A stretch of DNA of 63,761 nt, from NCBI GenBank assembly GCA_031261605.1, contig JAISJI010000030.1, forward strand, positions 1-63,761, given 5' to 3'. Each line of letters starts with the position of its first letter. Position 1 is the stretch's first letter. The notes beneath the pieces were generated by a model. It made no database searches and was not told the origin of the DNA. It worked only from the letters and a program-made list of their open reading frames with translations. This stretch comes from Ignavibacteria bacterium (lineage in GTDB: Bacteria; Bacteroidota; Ignavibacteria; Kapaibacteriales; UBA2268). The translations under genes were made by a program, and so were the position numbers. This document shows positions 46,094 to 55,509 of the stretch, one piece after another.

Positions 46094-47386
46094 CTATTTC
46101 TCATTCATTTTGTATTCCAAATACTCTATTTCTTTCTGGACATCCTCCACATAACTCTGGTATTCCGGATTACCCGTTGCAAATTCTACAAATTTACGGC
46201 AATCATCTATTGCAGCAGCATATTGTTCCAATGCACGGTAGCAATTTGCTCTATTGTGGTAGAGTGATGCGTCATTTGGGTCTGCTACAATGGATTTTGT
46301 AAAATCGCTAATTGCTTCTGTGTATTTCTCTAAATTGAAATAGCAATTCGCTCTATTCTTAATGGCTGCTATGTTATTTGGATTGGCTGTGAGAACTTTG
46401 CTAAAATCCTCAATTGCTTCGTTATATTTCTTTTGCTTATAGTAAATGGATGCTCGCAAATCGTAAAGATAAATGTCCTGCTTGCTTTTCATTACAATAT
46501 TCAAATCTGCTATGGCTTTATCAGATTCGTCTAAATAATAATATGCCACCGCTCTATTGTAATAAATCATATCATCAGCTGTAAATCCCTTATTTATTGC
46601 ACTTGTAAGGTCTGTCAGAGCATTTGTATATTTTCCTTGCTCCAAATACACCGCTCCTCTGTAATAATATACACTTGCGTCCTTGCTATCCAATTTCTCC
46701 ACTTGGGCATAGTCCGCAATAGAAGCATCGTAGTCCTTCAATCTATAATTTACCATTCCACGTAACTTATAAGCATCTAAGGACTTATCATTGAATTTAA
46801 TGCAAGTATCCAAATCCAATTTGGCTTGAACAAAATCCTCTAAAGCATATAAAACATCGGCACGAGCGAGGAGAGCATTTGTATTCTTTGGATTTAGTGC
46901 GATGGAACGGGATAAATCACTGAACGAATGGGCTAAATCATTGCTTTCACGGAAGAGAATACCTCTATTGAAATAGTAGTTGCTATTCTCTGGCTCAATT
47001 TCAATTAAACGATTCATATCGTTTAGTGCTAAATCATACTTCTGCTGGCTTCTGTAGGTCTCTGCACGACTACGATATGCCTCTGTAAAGCCCTTATTTA
47101 TCTCAATTGCTTTTGTGAAATCGGCAATGGCAGAATCATATTTTCCTAATGCGAAGTAGCTATTGCCACGTAAATTATATGATTGTGCTACATTCGGATT
47201 TACAGCCATTAGTTGATTGACGGCTTCAATTACAGCAGAATAGTTCTTATTATTAAATTCTATTACCGCATTATTAAATATTTTTATCTGCTCATCATTT
47301 TCAAATGCAGGGTCATCTGCCAAAGAGATATTTAAAAACAGCAGCGTAAAAGCGATAGTTAGAAGTGAATAACGAATAATTTTCAT
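46094..47386 (-). CDS. exported TPR-repeat protein
   Basis: 430 residues: signal peptide (MKIIRYSLLTIAFTLLFLN to about LADDP), then about eleven 34-residue TPR repeats with the usual pattern, for example YNLRGNSYFALGKYDSAIAD and YHNRANCYRALEQYAAAIDD. TPR arrays are protein-binding scaffolds; this one would act in the periplasm. The repeats are near-identical in phase, suggesting internal duplication. No catalytic domain. It stands between kbl and dnaJ. Confidence 0.85.
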   Translation of the reverse strand: MKIIRYSLLTIAFTLLFLNISLADDPAFENDEQIKIFNNAVIEFNNKNYSAVIEAVNQLMAVNPNVAQSYNLRGNSYFALGKYDSAIADFTKAIEINKGFTEAYRSRAETYRSQQKYDLALNDMNRLIEIEPENSNYYFNRGILFRESNDLAHSFSDLSRSIALNPKNTNALLARADVLYALEDFVQAKLDLDTCIKFNDKSLDAYKLRGMVNYRLKDYDASIADYAQVEKLDSKDASVYYYRGAVYLEQGKYTNALTDLTSAINKGFTADDMIYYNRAVAYYYLDESDKAIADLNIVMKSKQDIYLYDLRASIYYKQKKYNEAIEDFSKVLTANPNNIAAIKNRANCYFNLEKYTEAISDFTKSIVADPNDASLYHNRANCYRALEQYAAAIDDCRKFVEFATGNPEYQSYVEDVQKEIEYLEYKMNEK

Positions 47387-47460
47387 AATCCTATTATATT
47401 TAGTGAAACAATTTTTATCAAAACGATTTTCTAACCAAGATAAGCAAAAATCATACCAAA

Positions 47461-48591
47461 TTATTTAAAGAATCCACGTGATTTCTTAATGTTTTTGTTA
47501 CTAAAATTTTCCTGACCGGATAACTCAGTAATGAGTTCCTTTTCCTTAGCGCTTAACTTCTTTGGAATTATGAGGTTAAGCAATACTATAAAGTCGCCTC
47601 TACGTCCTGTATGTAGTCCTTTTATACCTTTATTGCTTAATTTTATAGTATCATTGGGTTGGGAGCCGGCATCTATTTTTATTTTCTCCATTCCGTCTAA
47701 AATGGGAATTTCAAATTCGCTGCCTACTGCTAAGTCGGGGAAAGTCACGTTGAGAGAGTATAACACATTGTCTCCCATACGCTTAAAGTGTTCGTGCGGT
47801 TTCTCTGCGATTATGACTAATAAATCACCAGCATCGCCTCCATTTTTTCCGGCATTTCCTTTGCCGTGTAGTGGGATGTAGTTGCTCTCCTCAACGCCAG
47901 ATGGGATTGTAACATTAAATGTATCTTCCAATGGGATACGTCCATCGCCATTACAATGCTCGCACTTCTCCTTTATTATTTCACCGGAGCCACTACAAGT
48001 AGGGCATTGAGTAATATTGACGAATTGTCCGAACATTGAACGACTAATATTCCGCACCTCGCCGGAGCCACCACAAGTAGGGCATTTGGACTTACTGGAG
48101 CCGGCTTTTGCACCGCTTCCTTTGCATTTGGGACAACTTACCAATCGCTTTATTTTAATTGTTCTTTCTACTCCGAAAGCAATTTCTTCCAATGTTAATG
48201 GCATTTTTATCTTAACATCTGAGCCGCGTTCTCCGTAACTACTACGTCTGCTTCTACCTTGTCTGCCACCAAATATATCGCCAAAGCCACCTCCACCAAG
48301 TATATCGCTGAAATGCGAAAATATATCATTGATATTACTAAATGGGTCATAGCCACCGGTTGTATTGGTAACGCCAGCGAAGCCGTATTGGTCATATCTT
48401 TGACGCTTGTTAGTATCACTAAGAACATCATAAGCAACGGATGCCTCTTTGAATTTATCTTCTGCTTGCGGGTCATCTGGATTTCTATCTGGATGATATT
48501 TCATTGCTAATTTGCGGTATGCGGTCTTTATTTCGTCTGTGGAAGCGGATTTTGAAACATCAAGCACTTCGTAATAATCTTTTTGGGACAT
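47461..48591 (-). CDS. dnaJ: chaperone DnaJ
   Basis: 376 residues with all type A Hsp40 parts: J domain with HPD at 33-35, a Gly/Phe-rich linker (GGGGFGDIFGG), four zinc-finger repeats (CPKCKGSG, CPTCGGSG, CPTCSGSG, CEHCNGDG) and the C-terminal substrate domains. It stimulates DnaK and delivers unfolded proteins. grpE and dnaK are not adjacent; instead it follows clpC and an unknown small gene. Confidence 0.96.
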   Translation of the reverse strand: MSQKDYYEVLDVSKSASTDEIKTAYRKLAMKYHPDRNPDDPQAEDKFKEASVAYDVLSDTNKRQRYDQYGFAGVTNTTGGYDPFSNINDIFSHFSDILGGGGFGDIFGGRQGRSRRSSYGERGSDVKIKMPLTLEEIAFGVERTIKIKRLVSCPKCKGSGAKAGSSKSKCPTCGGSGEVRNISRSMFGQFVNITQCPTCSGSGEIIKEKCEHCNGDGRIPLEDTFNVTIPSGVEESNYIPLHGKGNAGKNGGDAGDLLVIIAEKPHEHFKRMGDNVLYSLNVTFPDLAVGSEFEIPILDGMEKIKIDAGSQPNDTIKLSNKGIKGLHTGRRGDFIVLLNLIIPKKLSAKEKELITELSGQENFSNKNIKKSRGFFK

Positions 48592-48656
48592 TGTGTATTT
48601 TTATGATTAAAAATTTTGGGGATTAATTTGGGTTGTATGATAAAAAAATATTTTTA

Positions 48657-49001
48657 TTATTCTTCTATATTTTCCGCTGTTTCTGTCATTTCTTCGGGTT
48701 TCTTTTCAATAACAAATTCTATCTCTTCTTCCTTACGAGTGACAGCCATTTCATTTTCAATAAATTCTCTCACAACCGGCGGAATGAACATACCAGAATT
48801 CTGTATATCTATTTCGCCGAGACATCGTGCAAGCATTTTCGCCTGAACATCAGCAGGAAGCATTTTATTGAGTAATATAAGTTTATTGTCATCTAAAATG
48901 CAATAGCCACCACGTGTTGAGGACAACTTATCCTTTCGGACAACTATCTCGGCGTTGGTAGCGAGTTGCAGCAGTTCATCATATATAATTACTTTTTTCA
49001 T
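48657..49001 (-). CDS. small acidic protein of unknown function between clpC and dnaJ
   Basis: 114 residues, MKKVIIYDELLQLATNAEIVVRK at the start, no signal peptide or membrane helix. The first 80 residues look folded (alpha/beta, with STRGGYCILDDNKLILLNK). The last 30 are a Glu-rich tail (KPEEMTETAENIEE). It starts 9 bp after clpC and ends 65 bp before dnaJ, so it is probably in the same transcript. I do not recognise the family. An adaptor or cofactor for ClpC or DnaJ is a guess from position only. Confidence 0.75.
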   Translation of the reverse strand: MKKVIIYDELLQLATNAEIVVRKDKLSSTRGGYCILDDNKLILLNKMLPADVQAKMLARCLGEIDIQNSGMFIPPVVREFIENEMAVTRKEEEIEFVIEKKPEEMTETAENIEE

Positions 49002-49010
49002 TTATGCCAA

Positions 49011-51620
49011 TTAGTTATTACTTATTTCTGTGTAAATATTGCCAGCAGCCGCGGTAACGCCATCTATATCAGAAAGTTCATCCACAGCAACCATTCTATC
49101 GCTATCTGGAATAGTAGCGAAAGCATTTTCTAATACTTTGGATGGGGGAGTGATGATAAACGAAAGTTCCTTCTTATCCTCTACTTTATCCGCAAATACA
49201 TTTGAAAATGGTGGCAAATTACCACGCAATATCTCTTCTGATAGCGGATTCTCTATATGCTTCTGGATTTGTCGGCGTAATGGTCTTGCTCCAAACTTTT
49301 CATCAAAGCCCTCGGTAGCAAGCAATTCTTTTGCGGTATCGGATATTTCAAATGTAATGTTATTTGCGGATAATCTATTCTTTATCTCTTGCAAATTCAA
49401 GTCAATAATGGACAAAATTTGCTCCTTAGATAAACTATGGAAGATGATGAACTCGTCCATTCTGTTAATAAATTCCGGATTAAATATTTGCTTAACCGCA
49501 TCTTCTACTTGCGATTTCATATTTTCGTAATCGGTGCTATCCTTTATCTCGGAGAAGCCAATTTTTCCACCGGATTTAATATCCTTGGTCCCGGCGTTCG
49601 AAGTCATAATGATTATGGAATTACGGAAATCCACCTTACGCCCATTGCTATCTGTAAGAATGCCATCGTCTAACACTTGTAATAGAATGTTAAATACATC
49701 TGGGTGGGCTTTCTCAATCTCATCGAGCAAAATCACGCTATATGGTTTCTTGCGAACTTTTTCTGTAAGTTGACCGCCTTCTTCGTAGCCGACATATCCG
49801 GGAGGAGCACCTACAAGACGGGATACGGTAAATTTCTCCATAAACTCGCTCATATCAATGCGGATAATTGCATCATCTCTATCAAACATTGATTTTGCAA
49901 GGACTTTCGCCAATTCCGTTTTACCGACACCAGTTGGACCAAGGAACATAAACGAACCAATTGGACGCTTGGGGTCTTTAAGACCGGCTCTGGCTCTACG
50001 TATTGCTTGCGTCAATTTGTCTATTGCATCATCTTGTCCTACAATATGCTTCTTCAATTCATCGGATAAATTTAGCAGACGCTTGCTCTCGCTTTCGGCA
50101 ATTTTACTTACCGGAATACCTGTCATCATAGCCACAACATCGGATACATCCTGGTCAGTTACCGGCAATGTATTAACCGCAATCATACTATCCCATTCCA
50201 CTCTTGCTTGCTCTATTTCTTGCAATAACTTAACTTCCTTATCGCGATATACCGCTGCCATTTCAAACTCTTGCGTTCTAACAACATTATTTTTATCGTT
50301 TCTAATATTATCCAGTTCCGCTTCTAAGTCCAACATTTTCTTGGGAACTACGACATTTGATATATGAACTTTTGCGGCTGCCTCGTCTAATACATCAATC
50401 GCTTTATCGGGAAACATTCTATCTGTAATGTAGCGTTCAGATAATTTGACGACAGCATCTATTGCATCATCGGAGAACTTAACCGAATGATGTTCCTCAT
50501 ACTTATCCTTAATTCGAGCAATTATTTGATGCGTTTCGGTTACAGATGGCTCTTCTACAACTACCTTCTGAAAACGCCTTTCTAATGCACCGTCCTTCTC
50601 TATAAATTGCCTATACTCATTCACCGTTGTCGCACCAATACATTGCAGTTCGCCTCTTGCAAGTGCCGGCTTAAACATATTCGCACCATCCAGCGAGCCG
50701 GATGCTCCACCTGCACCTACCAATGTATGCAACTCGTCTATAAATAATATTATATCATTGGCTTTCTCCAATTCCAGCAATATTGTTCGCATACGCTCTT
50801 CAAATTGTCCCCTATACTTTGTTCCAGCAACAATAGCTGCTAAGTCCAATGATACCACACGCTTATCAAATAAACTACGTGATACTTTCTTTTCCACAAT
50901 ACGTATCGCAAGTCCTTCAATTATCGCTGTTTTACCAACACCGGGTTCGCCAATCAGCACCGGATTATTTTTCTTCCTACGAGATAATATTTGGCTAATT
51001 CTATCAATCTCCTTCTCTCTACCGATAACAGGGTCAAGTTTTCCAAGCATAGCCAATTTTGTTAAATCGCGACTAAAATTATCCAAAACGGGTGTTTTTG
51101 GCTTATCCTCTCTCTTATTGTTTTTGTTTTTTGCTGGTTGTTTATCTTTTGGAAACAGTGGATTTGGAATGGCTTGAGTAACCTTGCCACTCAATGTTTC
51201 ATCCAACGATTTGCGAATGCCATCGTATGTAGCACCCGATGCAGCAAGCGATTTCGCTGCATAACTTGCCTCATCCTTAGAAATTGCGAGTAGCAGATGT
51301 TCAGAACCGGTAACTTCCGACTTATACAACTTCGCCTCAAGTATCGCAATTTGCAATACCCTTTCGGCTTGTTTAGTGAGCGGAACATTGTTAAAAGCGA
51401 TTGTTGTGCCGGAAGATAGCATTGAACTTTCGAGTTGATAGCGCAAACTATCCATATCTACGCCTAAGTTTTTCAATATCTTAATTGCCATACCATCTCC
51501 TTTTTGGATGATGGCTAACAGCAAATGTTCTACATAAATGTAGTCGTGTCCGAGATTTACTGCCACTTCGCGACTTATTTGGATGATGTCATTGACTCTA
51601 TGGGAAAAATTATTTGTCAT
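49011..51620 (-). CDS. clpC: ATP-dependent protease ATPase ClpC
   Basis: Start chosen at MTNNFSHRVNDII, which aligns with ClpC N-termini; a Met 21 bp upstream is possible. 869 residues: paired Clp_N repeats (1-145), AAA-1 with GEPGVGKT at 224-231, a UVR-like middle segment (TQEFEMAAVYRDKEVKLLQEI), and AAA-2 with GPTGVGKTELAK near 560 and the C-terminal ClpB-D2 domain. The UVR motif makes it ClpC and not ClpA or ClpB. It unfolds proteins for ClpP, which is not nearby. Dyads upstream suggest regulation. Confidence 0.93.
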   Translation of the reverse strand: MTNNFSHRVNDIIQISREVAVNLGHDYIYVEHLLLAIIQKGDGMAIKILKNLGVDMDSLRYQLESSMLSSGTTIAFNNVPLTKQAERVLQIAILEAKLYKSEVTGSEHLLLAISKDEASYAAKSLAASGATYDGIRKSLDETLSGKVTQAIPNPLFPKDKQPAKNKNNKREDKPKTPVLDNFSRDLTKLAMLGKLDPVIGREKEIDRISQILSRRKKNNPVLIGEPGVGKTAIIEGLAIRIVEKKVSRSLFDKRVVSLDLAAIVAGTKYRGQFEERMRTILLELEKANDIILFIDELHTLVGAGGASGSLDGANMFKPALARGELQCIGATTVNEYRQFIEKDGALERRFQKVVVEEPSVTETHQIIARIKDKYEEHHSVKFSDDAIDAVVKLSERYITDRMFPDKAIDVLDEAAAKVHISNVVVPKKMLDLEAELDNIRNDKNNVVRTQEFEMAAVYRDKEVKLLQEIEQARVEWDSMIAVNTLPVTDQDVSDVVAMMTGIPVSKIAESESKRLLNLSDELKKHIVGQDDAIDKLTQAIRRARAGLKDPKRPIGSFMFLGPTGVGKTELAKVLAKSMFDRDDAIIRIDMSEFMEKFTVSRLVGAPPGYVGYEEGGQLTEKVRKKPYSVILLDEIEKAHPDVFNILLQVLDDGILTDSNGRKVDFRNSIIIMTSNAGTKDIKSGGKIGFSEIKDSTDYENMKSQVEDAVKQIFNPEFINRMDEFIIFHSLSKEQILSIIDLNLQEIKNRLSANNITFEISDTAKELLATEGFDEKFGARPLRRQIQKHIENPLSEEILRGNLPPFSNVFADKVEDKKELSFIITPPSKVLENAFATIPDSDRMVAVDELSDIDGVTAAAGNIYTEISNN

Positions 51621-51636
51621 TTTTTGTCTATATTTT

Positions 51637-51679
51637 GCCATTTTGTCATACTAATTTGCAAAATATATGACAATTTGGC
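51637..51679. repeat. imperfect inverted repeat overlapping the clpC start region
   Basis: GCCATTTTGTCATA and TATGACAATTTGGC pair at 12 of 14 positions across a 15-nt spacer. It lies just upstream of clpC. It could be an operator or an mRNA hairpin near the ribosome-binding site. Confidence 0.45.
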
Positions 51680-51693
51680 GGTGATTACTAACT

Positions 51694-51743
51694 AATTGGT
51701 ATAATGAATATTACACAAATTCTATACCAATTTCATACCAAAA
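51694..51743. repeat. inverted repeat AATTGGTATA plus an extra half-site before clpC
   Basis: AATTGGTATA at 51694-51703 and TATACCAATT at 51723-51732 are perfect 10-bp arms with a 19-nt spacer. A third half-site CATACCAAAA follows directly, one helical turn from the second. Neither CIRCE nor a CtsR box. TCATACCAAA also occurs at 47451-47460, before the TPR gene and right after dnaJ. Confidence 0.5.
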
Positions 51744-51760
51744 CTGAAAATGTGGAAAAA

Positions 51761-52189
51761 TTACCAGCGTTTGTGGAAAACTAATATGTTTTTTCCATTC
51801 ACATACTCATACTCAATATCATCTGCATAATGGCGAACAATATGAATGCCTAAACCGCCTAAGTTATGGTCTAACAATGGCTTATCCATTTGCAAATCCA
51901 CATTATGCTGTATCGGATTAAATGGAATTCCGTCATCTTCAAAAGAAAGCACAATTTCGTTTGGATTGAAAACTATTGTAGTAAGCAAGCCATTCTTAGT
52001 CGGAACGTTGCTGAAGCCATGCTCAACTACATTCAGGGCAATTTCGTCTATCACAAGATGTATTATGCTATTGATTTCTAATGGAATATCTTTTTCTGAA
52101 AGTACCTCATCAGCGAAAATAACCAAATTTTCTAATTCATCAATAGTATAAATTGTGTATGTATAAGATGGTAAATTATTATATGTCAA
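51761..52189 (-). CDS. RsbW-like serine kinase / anti-sigma regulatory ATPase
   Basis: A 142-residue GHKL ATPase: N-box DEIALNVVEHGFSN, G1 box FEDDGIPFNP, G2 box GGLGIHIVRHYAD, and the C-terminal IEYEYVNGKNILVFHKRW. Stand-alone domains of this kind phosphorylate anti-anti-sigma (STAS) proteins or bind sigma factors in partner-switching. No STAS, PP2C or sigma gene is adjacent. It lies upstream of clpC on the same strand, 119 bp away. Confidence 0.87.
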   Translation of the reverse strand: MTYNNLPSYTYTIYTIDELENLVIFADEVLSEKDIPLEINSIIHLVIDEIALNVVEHGFSNVPTKNGLLTTIVFNPNEIVLSFEDDGIPFNPIQHNVDLQMDKPLLDHNLGGLGIHIVRHYADDIEYEYVNGKNILVFHKRW

Positions 52190-52212
52190 TATATTACCTT
52201 GTTTTTGAAATA

Positions 52213-55200
52213 TTATTTATAAACAGTTTTGCATAAGTGATTGTATTTACAATAATTGCAAGATTTATCGCTTTTATTTTTTGGAGTATATTCCAAATTC
52301 GTTATCTGATTCTTGCAAGTTATTGCTTTTTCAATGGCATCGTCCAATATTTGTTCTAATTCATTTGTTGGCAGAGCAGAAGAATTCTTCACTTCTTTCA
52401 TATACTTATTGTCTTTATCATTAATATATTCATTATCCTCTCGCATCGCCCATTTCACATAATTATTTTTGCTATCTTTATTGCGATTTCCTATCAATAC
52501 ATAATATAGACCGCCATACGGAACAAATTCATTGTTTTTGTATAAGTCCCTTATAATTGAAAGATATATTGGTATTTGGAGAGATTGTTTATCTCTAATG
52601 TCTGCTAACTTACTGATTCCACTAATACTTCGCTTGTAATCAGATATAATGAAATATTTGTTGCCATTTCCATCTAAGTCGTTATTTATCAATTCTATTC
52701 TATCAACTTTTCCCTTTAATTTTATCGTCTGTCTTTCGGCATTATATAATGTATAGCCAGCGCCATCTCCAAATTTTTGCTCAAACAGAATAGAGGAGAA
52801 TAGCCAACCCGCATCTCTTTTCTCTAACTCATTGTCTAACCAAGTACTTAGAACACCATTCTTCCCAATAATTCGCTCAATCTCGTATCTGTATAGTGGA
52901 AAATCCAATTCCTTAAATAAGGATTTCGCTATCTCTACTAACTCATTGAAATATCTATCTCTTAACTCTGTCTCCGGAGATACGTCAAATGAAGAGAAGC
53001 CATAAACGTTGTAATTATGGGACTTAGCGTTATTTTTGTAAAATTCTTCCAATATCTTATGGAGGTAATTCCCTACATCTAAGGCACTTAGCTCATCATC
53101 AAGGTAAGTTTCTGGCAATTCCGGCTTCACAATGTATTGCATAAAATACTGAAATGGGCAATTCACATAACTCTCCAATTGCGATATAGAATAAACTCTA
53201 TCATCTAAATTTTCAATATATTTAAGTGAATTAGCAGATAAATATTCTCGCTTAATTGGTTTAACTATATTATTTTTATAATCTTCTTTATTTTTTTTAT
53301 TTGAATTTTGCAACAATATTTCATTCGCCAGTGTTATGTAGTTAATCCAGCGTAAGTCATTTATTTTATTATGTTTTAACTCCTCTTCTATATTAATTAT
53401 ATATTCCTTTATTGCCTTTTCGTTGGAAATTAAGCATAAGTCATCTATAAATGAACTTCTTATGAGTTTTTTACCATCGTCCAATTGTGGATATGAAATA
53501 TATATTTTCATTTCTCCTATGTCCAGCAATTTCAAATTGTTAGTCAAAAATTGGTAGAACAATACTCGCTCATTATCATTGTGCAAATCCTCACTATTTG
53601 GGAGTTCCTTTCCAATAAAGGTATCCATCCTAAATGGAAGTGGAAACTCTGAATCAACTAAGCCACATAAAATCATTGCTTTATACGGAATACCACGCGT
53701 TTGCTCAATGGAAGTAATATTGATGCCGAGCGAGTTCTTTTCCGAAATCTGATATTTTGCACCAGCGACCGCAACCTTCAGTTTATCTATCAACTCATCC
53801 AATTTGTATTTCTTATTTCTATCTCTTTCTATTTCAATGTCTTCTGTTTCATTTATAACTTTTTCAAATTGTTCTAACGCCTTAATATTTTTCTCCAGTT
53901 CCTCTAATAATTGGAAATTAGATATGCTATATTTATTGCTTTTTTGTGATAAGTCATTGCATTTGTTAATGATACTCTGTTTTATACCAAAGCCATTGAG
54001 TAGTCGCTCTCTAATGATGTTAGCAAAATCGGAAAAAGTATATTTATCCTCCTTCAAATCCAATATGTTATCTAACTTTCGCCACGCTTTTATTGCCTCT
54101 TCAAGCATAGCAATTTCCTTGCTCAATCTCTCATCTTCCAGCGTATCACGCGTCTCGTCTTGTTGTAGCCAATTCAGTCGCTTAATGGTAGAATCGCGAT
54201 AGCGTTCCAGAGTGCTTTCCCAATAACTACTTGAAATTCCGCCGATTATGCGATATTTTTTTGCTATATTAATGAACGTAATGATGTTCGGAATAGTATC
54301 CGCAACCTCAGAATAATGGGCAATTCGCTCAATATCCACTCGCTTCCAGCGGCGAGCAACTATCTCTAACAACGCAAAAATCAGCACAACGGGAACCGCA
54401 GTTGCCAATGGAAACCTGTCGGAAACATTGACAACAATTCCGCTTTCGCTAAAAAATTCGCGGAACAAATTGGCATACTTGCTTGGGTTGCGAGAACAAA
54501 TACATATATCCGAATAATTCATTGAATATTCAGAGTTTAAGTGAATTGCTAACTTGGCTAAGTTCTTTACTTCCGTTTCTCTATCTTTGCTCTCTAAAAT
54601 TATAATTTGCTTGCGTAATTCGTCATTATATTTCGTGTAATTGTCTTTATATAGCCACTTACGAAGATATTGGGACGTTTTTGTATTAGCATCCGCTTCA
54701 TTCGTTGATTTTTGATTGAAATGGGAATTTAATACTAAGCGGCGAACATTTTCTGGCAAACTTTCCACATTTGGACCGACACTTCTGGTATAATCAATAT
54801 CTATAAGTGTCGGCGTTTTGCTGTCCGATAAATATGACAAAATGGCAACTTCTGGCAATTTAAACTCGCTAAATCCGTGTATATACATAAATTCAGTATT
54901 AAGCAAATCATCTATATCTGTCCGCTGTAACTCATTGAATAATTTAGTATATATAGCAGGTTCATCTAAGTAATAATCGCCCAACAATTCATTATATCGC
55001 TTGTATATTGTTGTAATGTCGTGAAATCTTTTTTCGGCAGACACTACATTCTGACTTTCTGTCAGTTCAGTAGCCATATTCTCTGGCGTTATGCCGTCTT
55101 CTTTCAAGCCCAGTAGCACATCTTTAATTTTCTGCAAAAGATTTAGCGAGGTATTGCCATAATATTCTAAATTATCCTTTTCGGCTGCCATTGCTTCTTC

Positions 55201-55509
55201 TATGAAGGATAGAATAGCGGCATCGGATAATAATTTGTATTTACAACCAAGTTTATCAAGGCAATTGTGAGCAAAATCCAGCAAGCGATAGAATTGCAAT
55301 TTACCTGTCGCACGCTCTCTTTTATCATAGTTATATCTTATAAAATCTTTTTTTGCACGTGTTACCCATTTATGAGTTGGCAGAATTAGCATTGCATTTT
55401 CGGGATGTGGCATCTGCGAAAGATGTGCAAAAAAAGCGTCTATACTTATGTTATACGTATTTTCTATAGGATAAGTTTCATAAGCGGTATTATATAGTAG
55501 TTGTGCCAA
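52213..55509 (-). CDS. AddB-like PD-(D/E)XK nuclease with Fe-S cluster
   Basis: About 1,100 residues. The frame reaches 55584 but would overlap the upstream permease by 95 bp; the TTG at 55509 is preferred, the ATG at 55413 is the next option. The C-terminal third is the RecB/AddB nuclease: YSISQLESYVNCPFQYFMQY (first Fe-S Cys), GKVDRIEL, FIISDYKRS and LQIPIYLSI, then CNYCKYNHLC (three more Fe-S Cys). The N-terminal part has the UvrD-like AddB layout (LPTHKW, QTRGIPYKAMILCGLVDSEF (20 residues or fewer quoted)) without a Walker A motif. It probably resects DNA ends with an AddA partner, not seen here. Confidence 0.85.
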   Translation of the reverse strand: MAQLLYNTAYETYPIENTYNISIDAFFAHLSQMPHPENAMLILPTHKWVTRAKKDFIRYNYDKRERATGKLQFYRLLDFAHNCLDKLGCKYKLLSDAAILSFIEEAMAAEKDNLEYYGNTSLNLLQKIKDVLLGLKEDGITPENMATELTESQNVVSAEKRFHDITTIYKRYNELLGDYYLDEPAIYTKLFNELQRTDIDDLLNTEFMYIHGFSEFKLPEVAILSYLSDSKTPTLIDIDYTRSVGPNVESLPENVRRLVLNSHFNQKSTNEADANTKTSQYLRKWLYKDNYTKYNDELRKQIIILESKDRETEVKNLAKLAIHLNSEYSMNYSDICICSRNPSKYANLFREFFSESGIVVNVSDRFPLATAVPVVLIFALLEIVARRWKRVDIERIAHYSEVADTIPNIITFINIAKKYRIIGGISSSYWESTLERYRDSTIKRLNWLQQDETRDTLEDERLSKEIAMLEEAIKAWRKLDNILDLKEDKYTFSDFANIIRERLLNGFGIKQSIINKCNDLSQKSNKYSISNFQLLEELEKNIKALEQFEKVINETEDIEIERDRNKKYKLDELIDKLKVAVAGAKYQISEKNSLGINITSIEQTRGIPYKAMILCGLVDSEFPLPFRMDTFIGKELPNSEDLHNDNERVLFYQFLTNNLKLLDIGEMKIYISYPQLDDGKKLIRSSFIDDLCLISNEKAIKEYIINIEEELKHNKINDLRWINYITLANEILLQNSNKKNKEDYKNNIVKPIKREYLSANSLKYIENLDDRVYSISQLESYVNCPFQYFMQYIVKPELPETYLDDELSALDVGNYLHKILEEFYKNNAKSHNYNVYGFSSFDVSPETELRDRYFNELVEIAKSLFKELDFPLYRYEIERIIGKNGVLSTWLDNELEKRDAGWLFSSILFEQKFGDGAGYTLYNAERQTIKLKGKVDRIELINNDLDGNGNKYFIISDYKRSISGISKLADIRDKQSLQIPIYLSIIRDLYKNNEFVPYGGLYYVLIGNRNKDSKNNYVKWAMREDNEYINDKDNKYMKEVKNSSALPTNELEQILDDAIEKAITCKNQITNLEYTPKNKSDKSCNYCKYNHLCKTVYK

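Noticed and set aside
47387..48656. CIRCE (HrcA) element around dnaJ
   Set aside because: No TTAGCACTC-N9-GAGTGCTAA was found near dnaJ or clpC.
49039..49530. 163-codon plus-strand frame opposite clpC
   Set aside because: Antisense to a well-conserved AAA domain, with no family signature.
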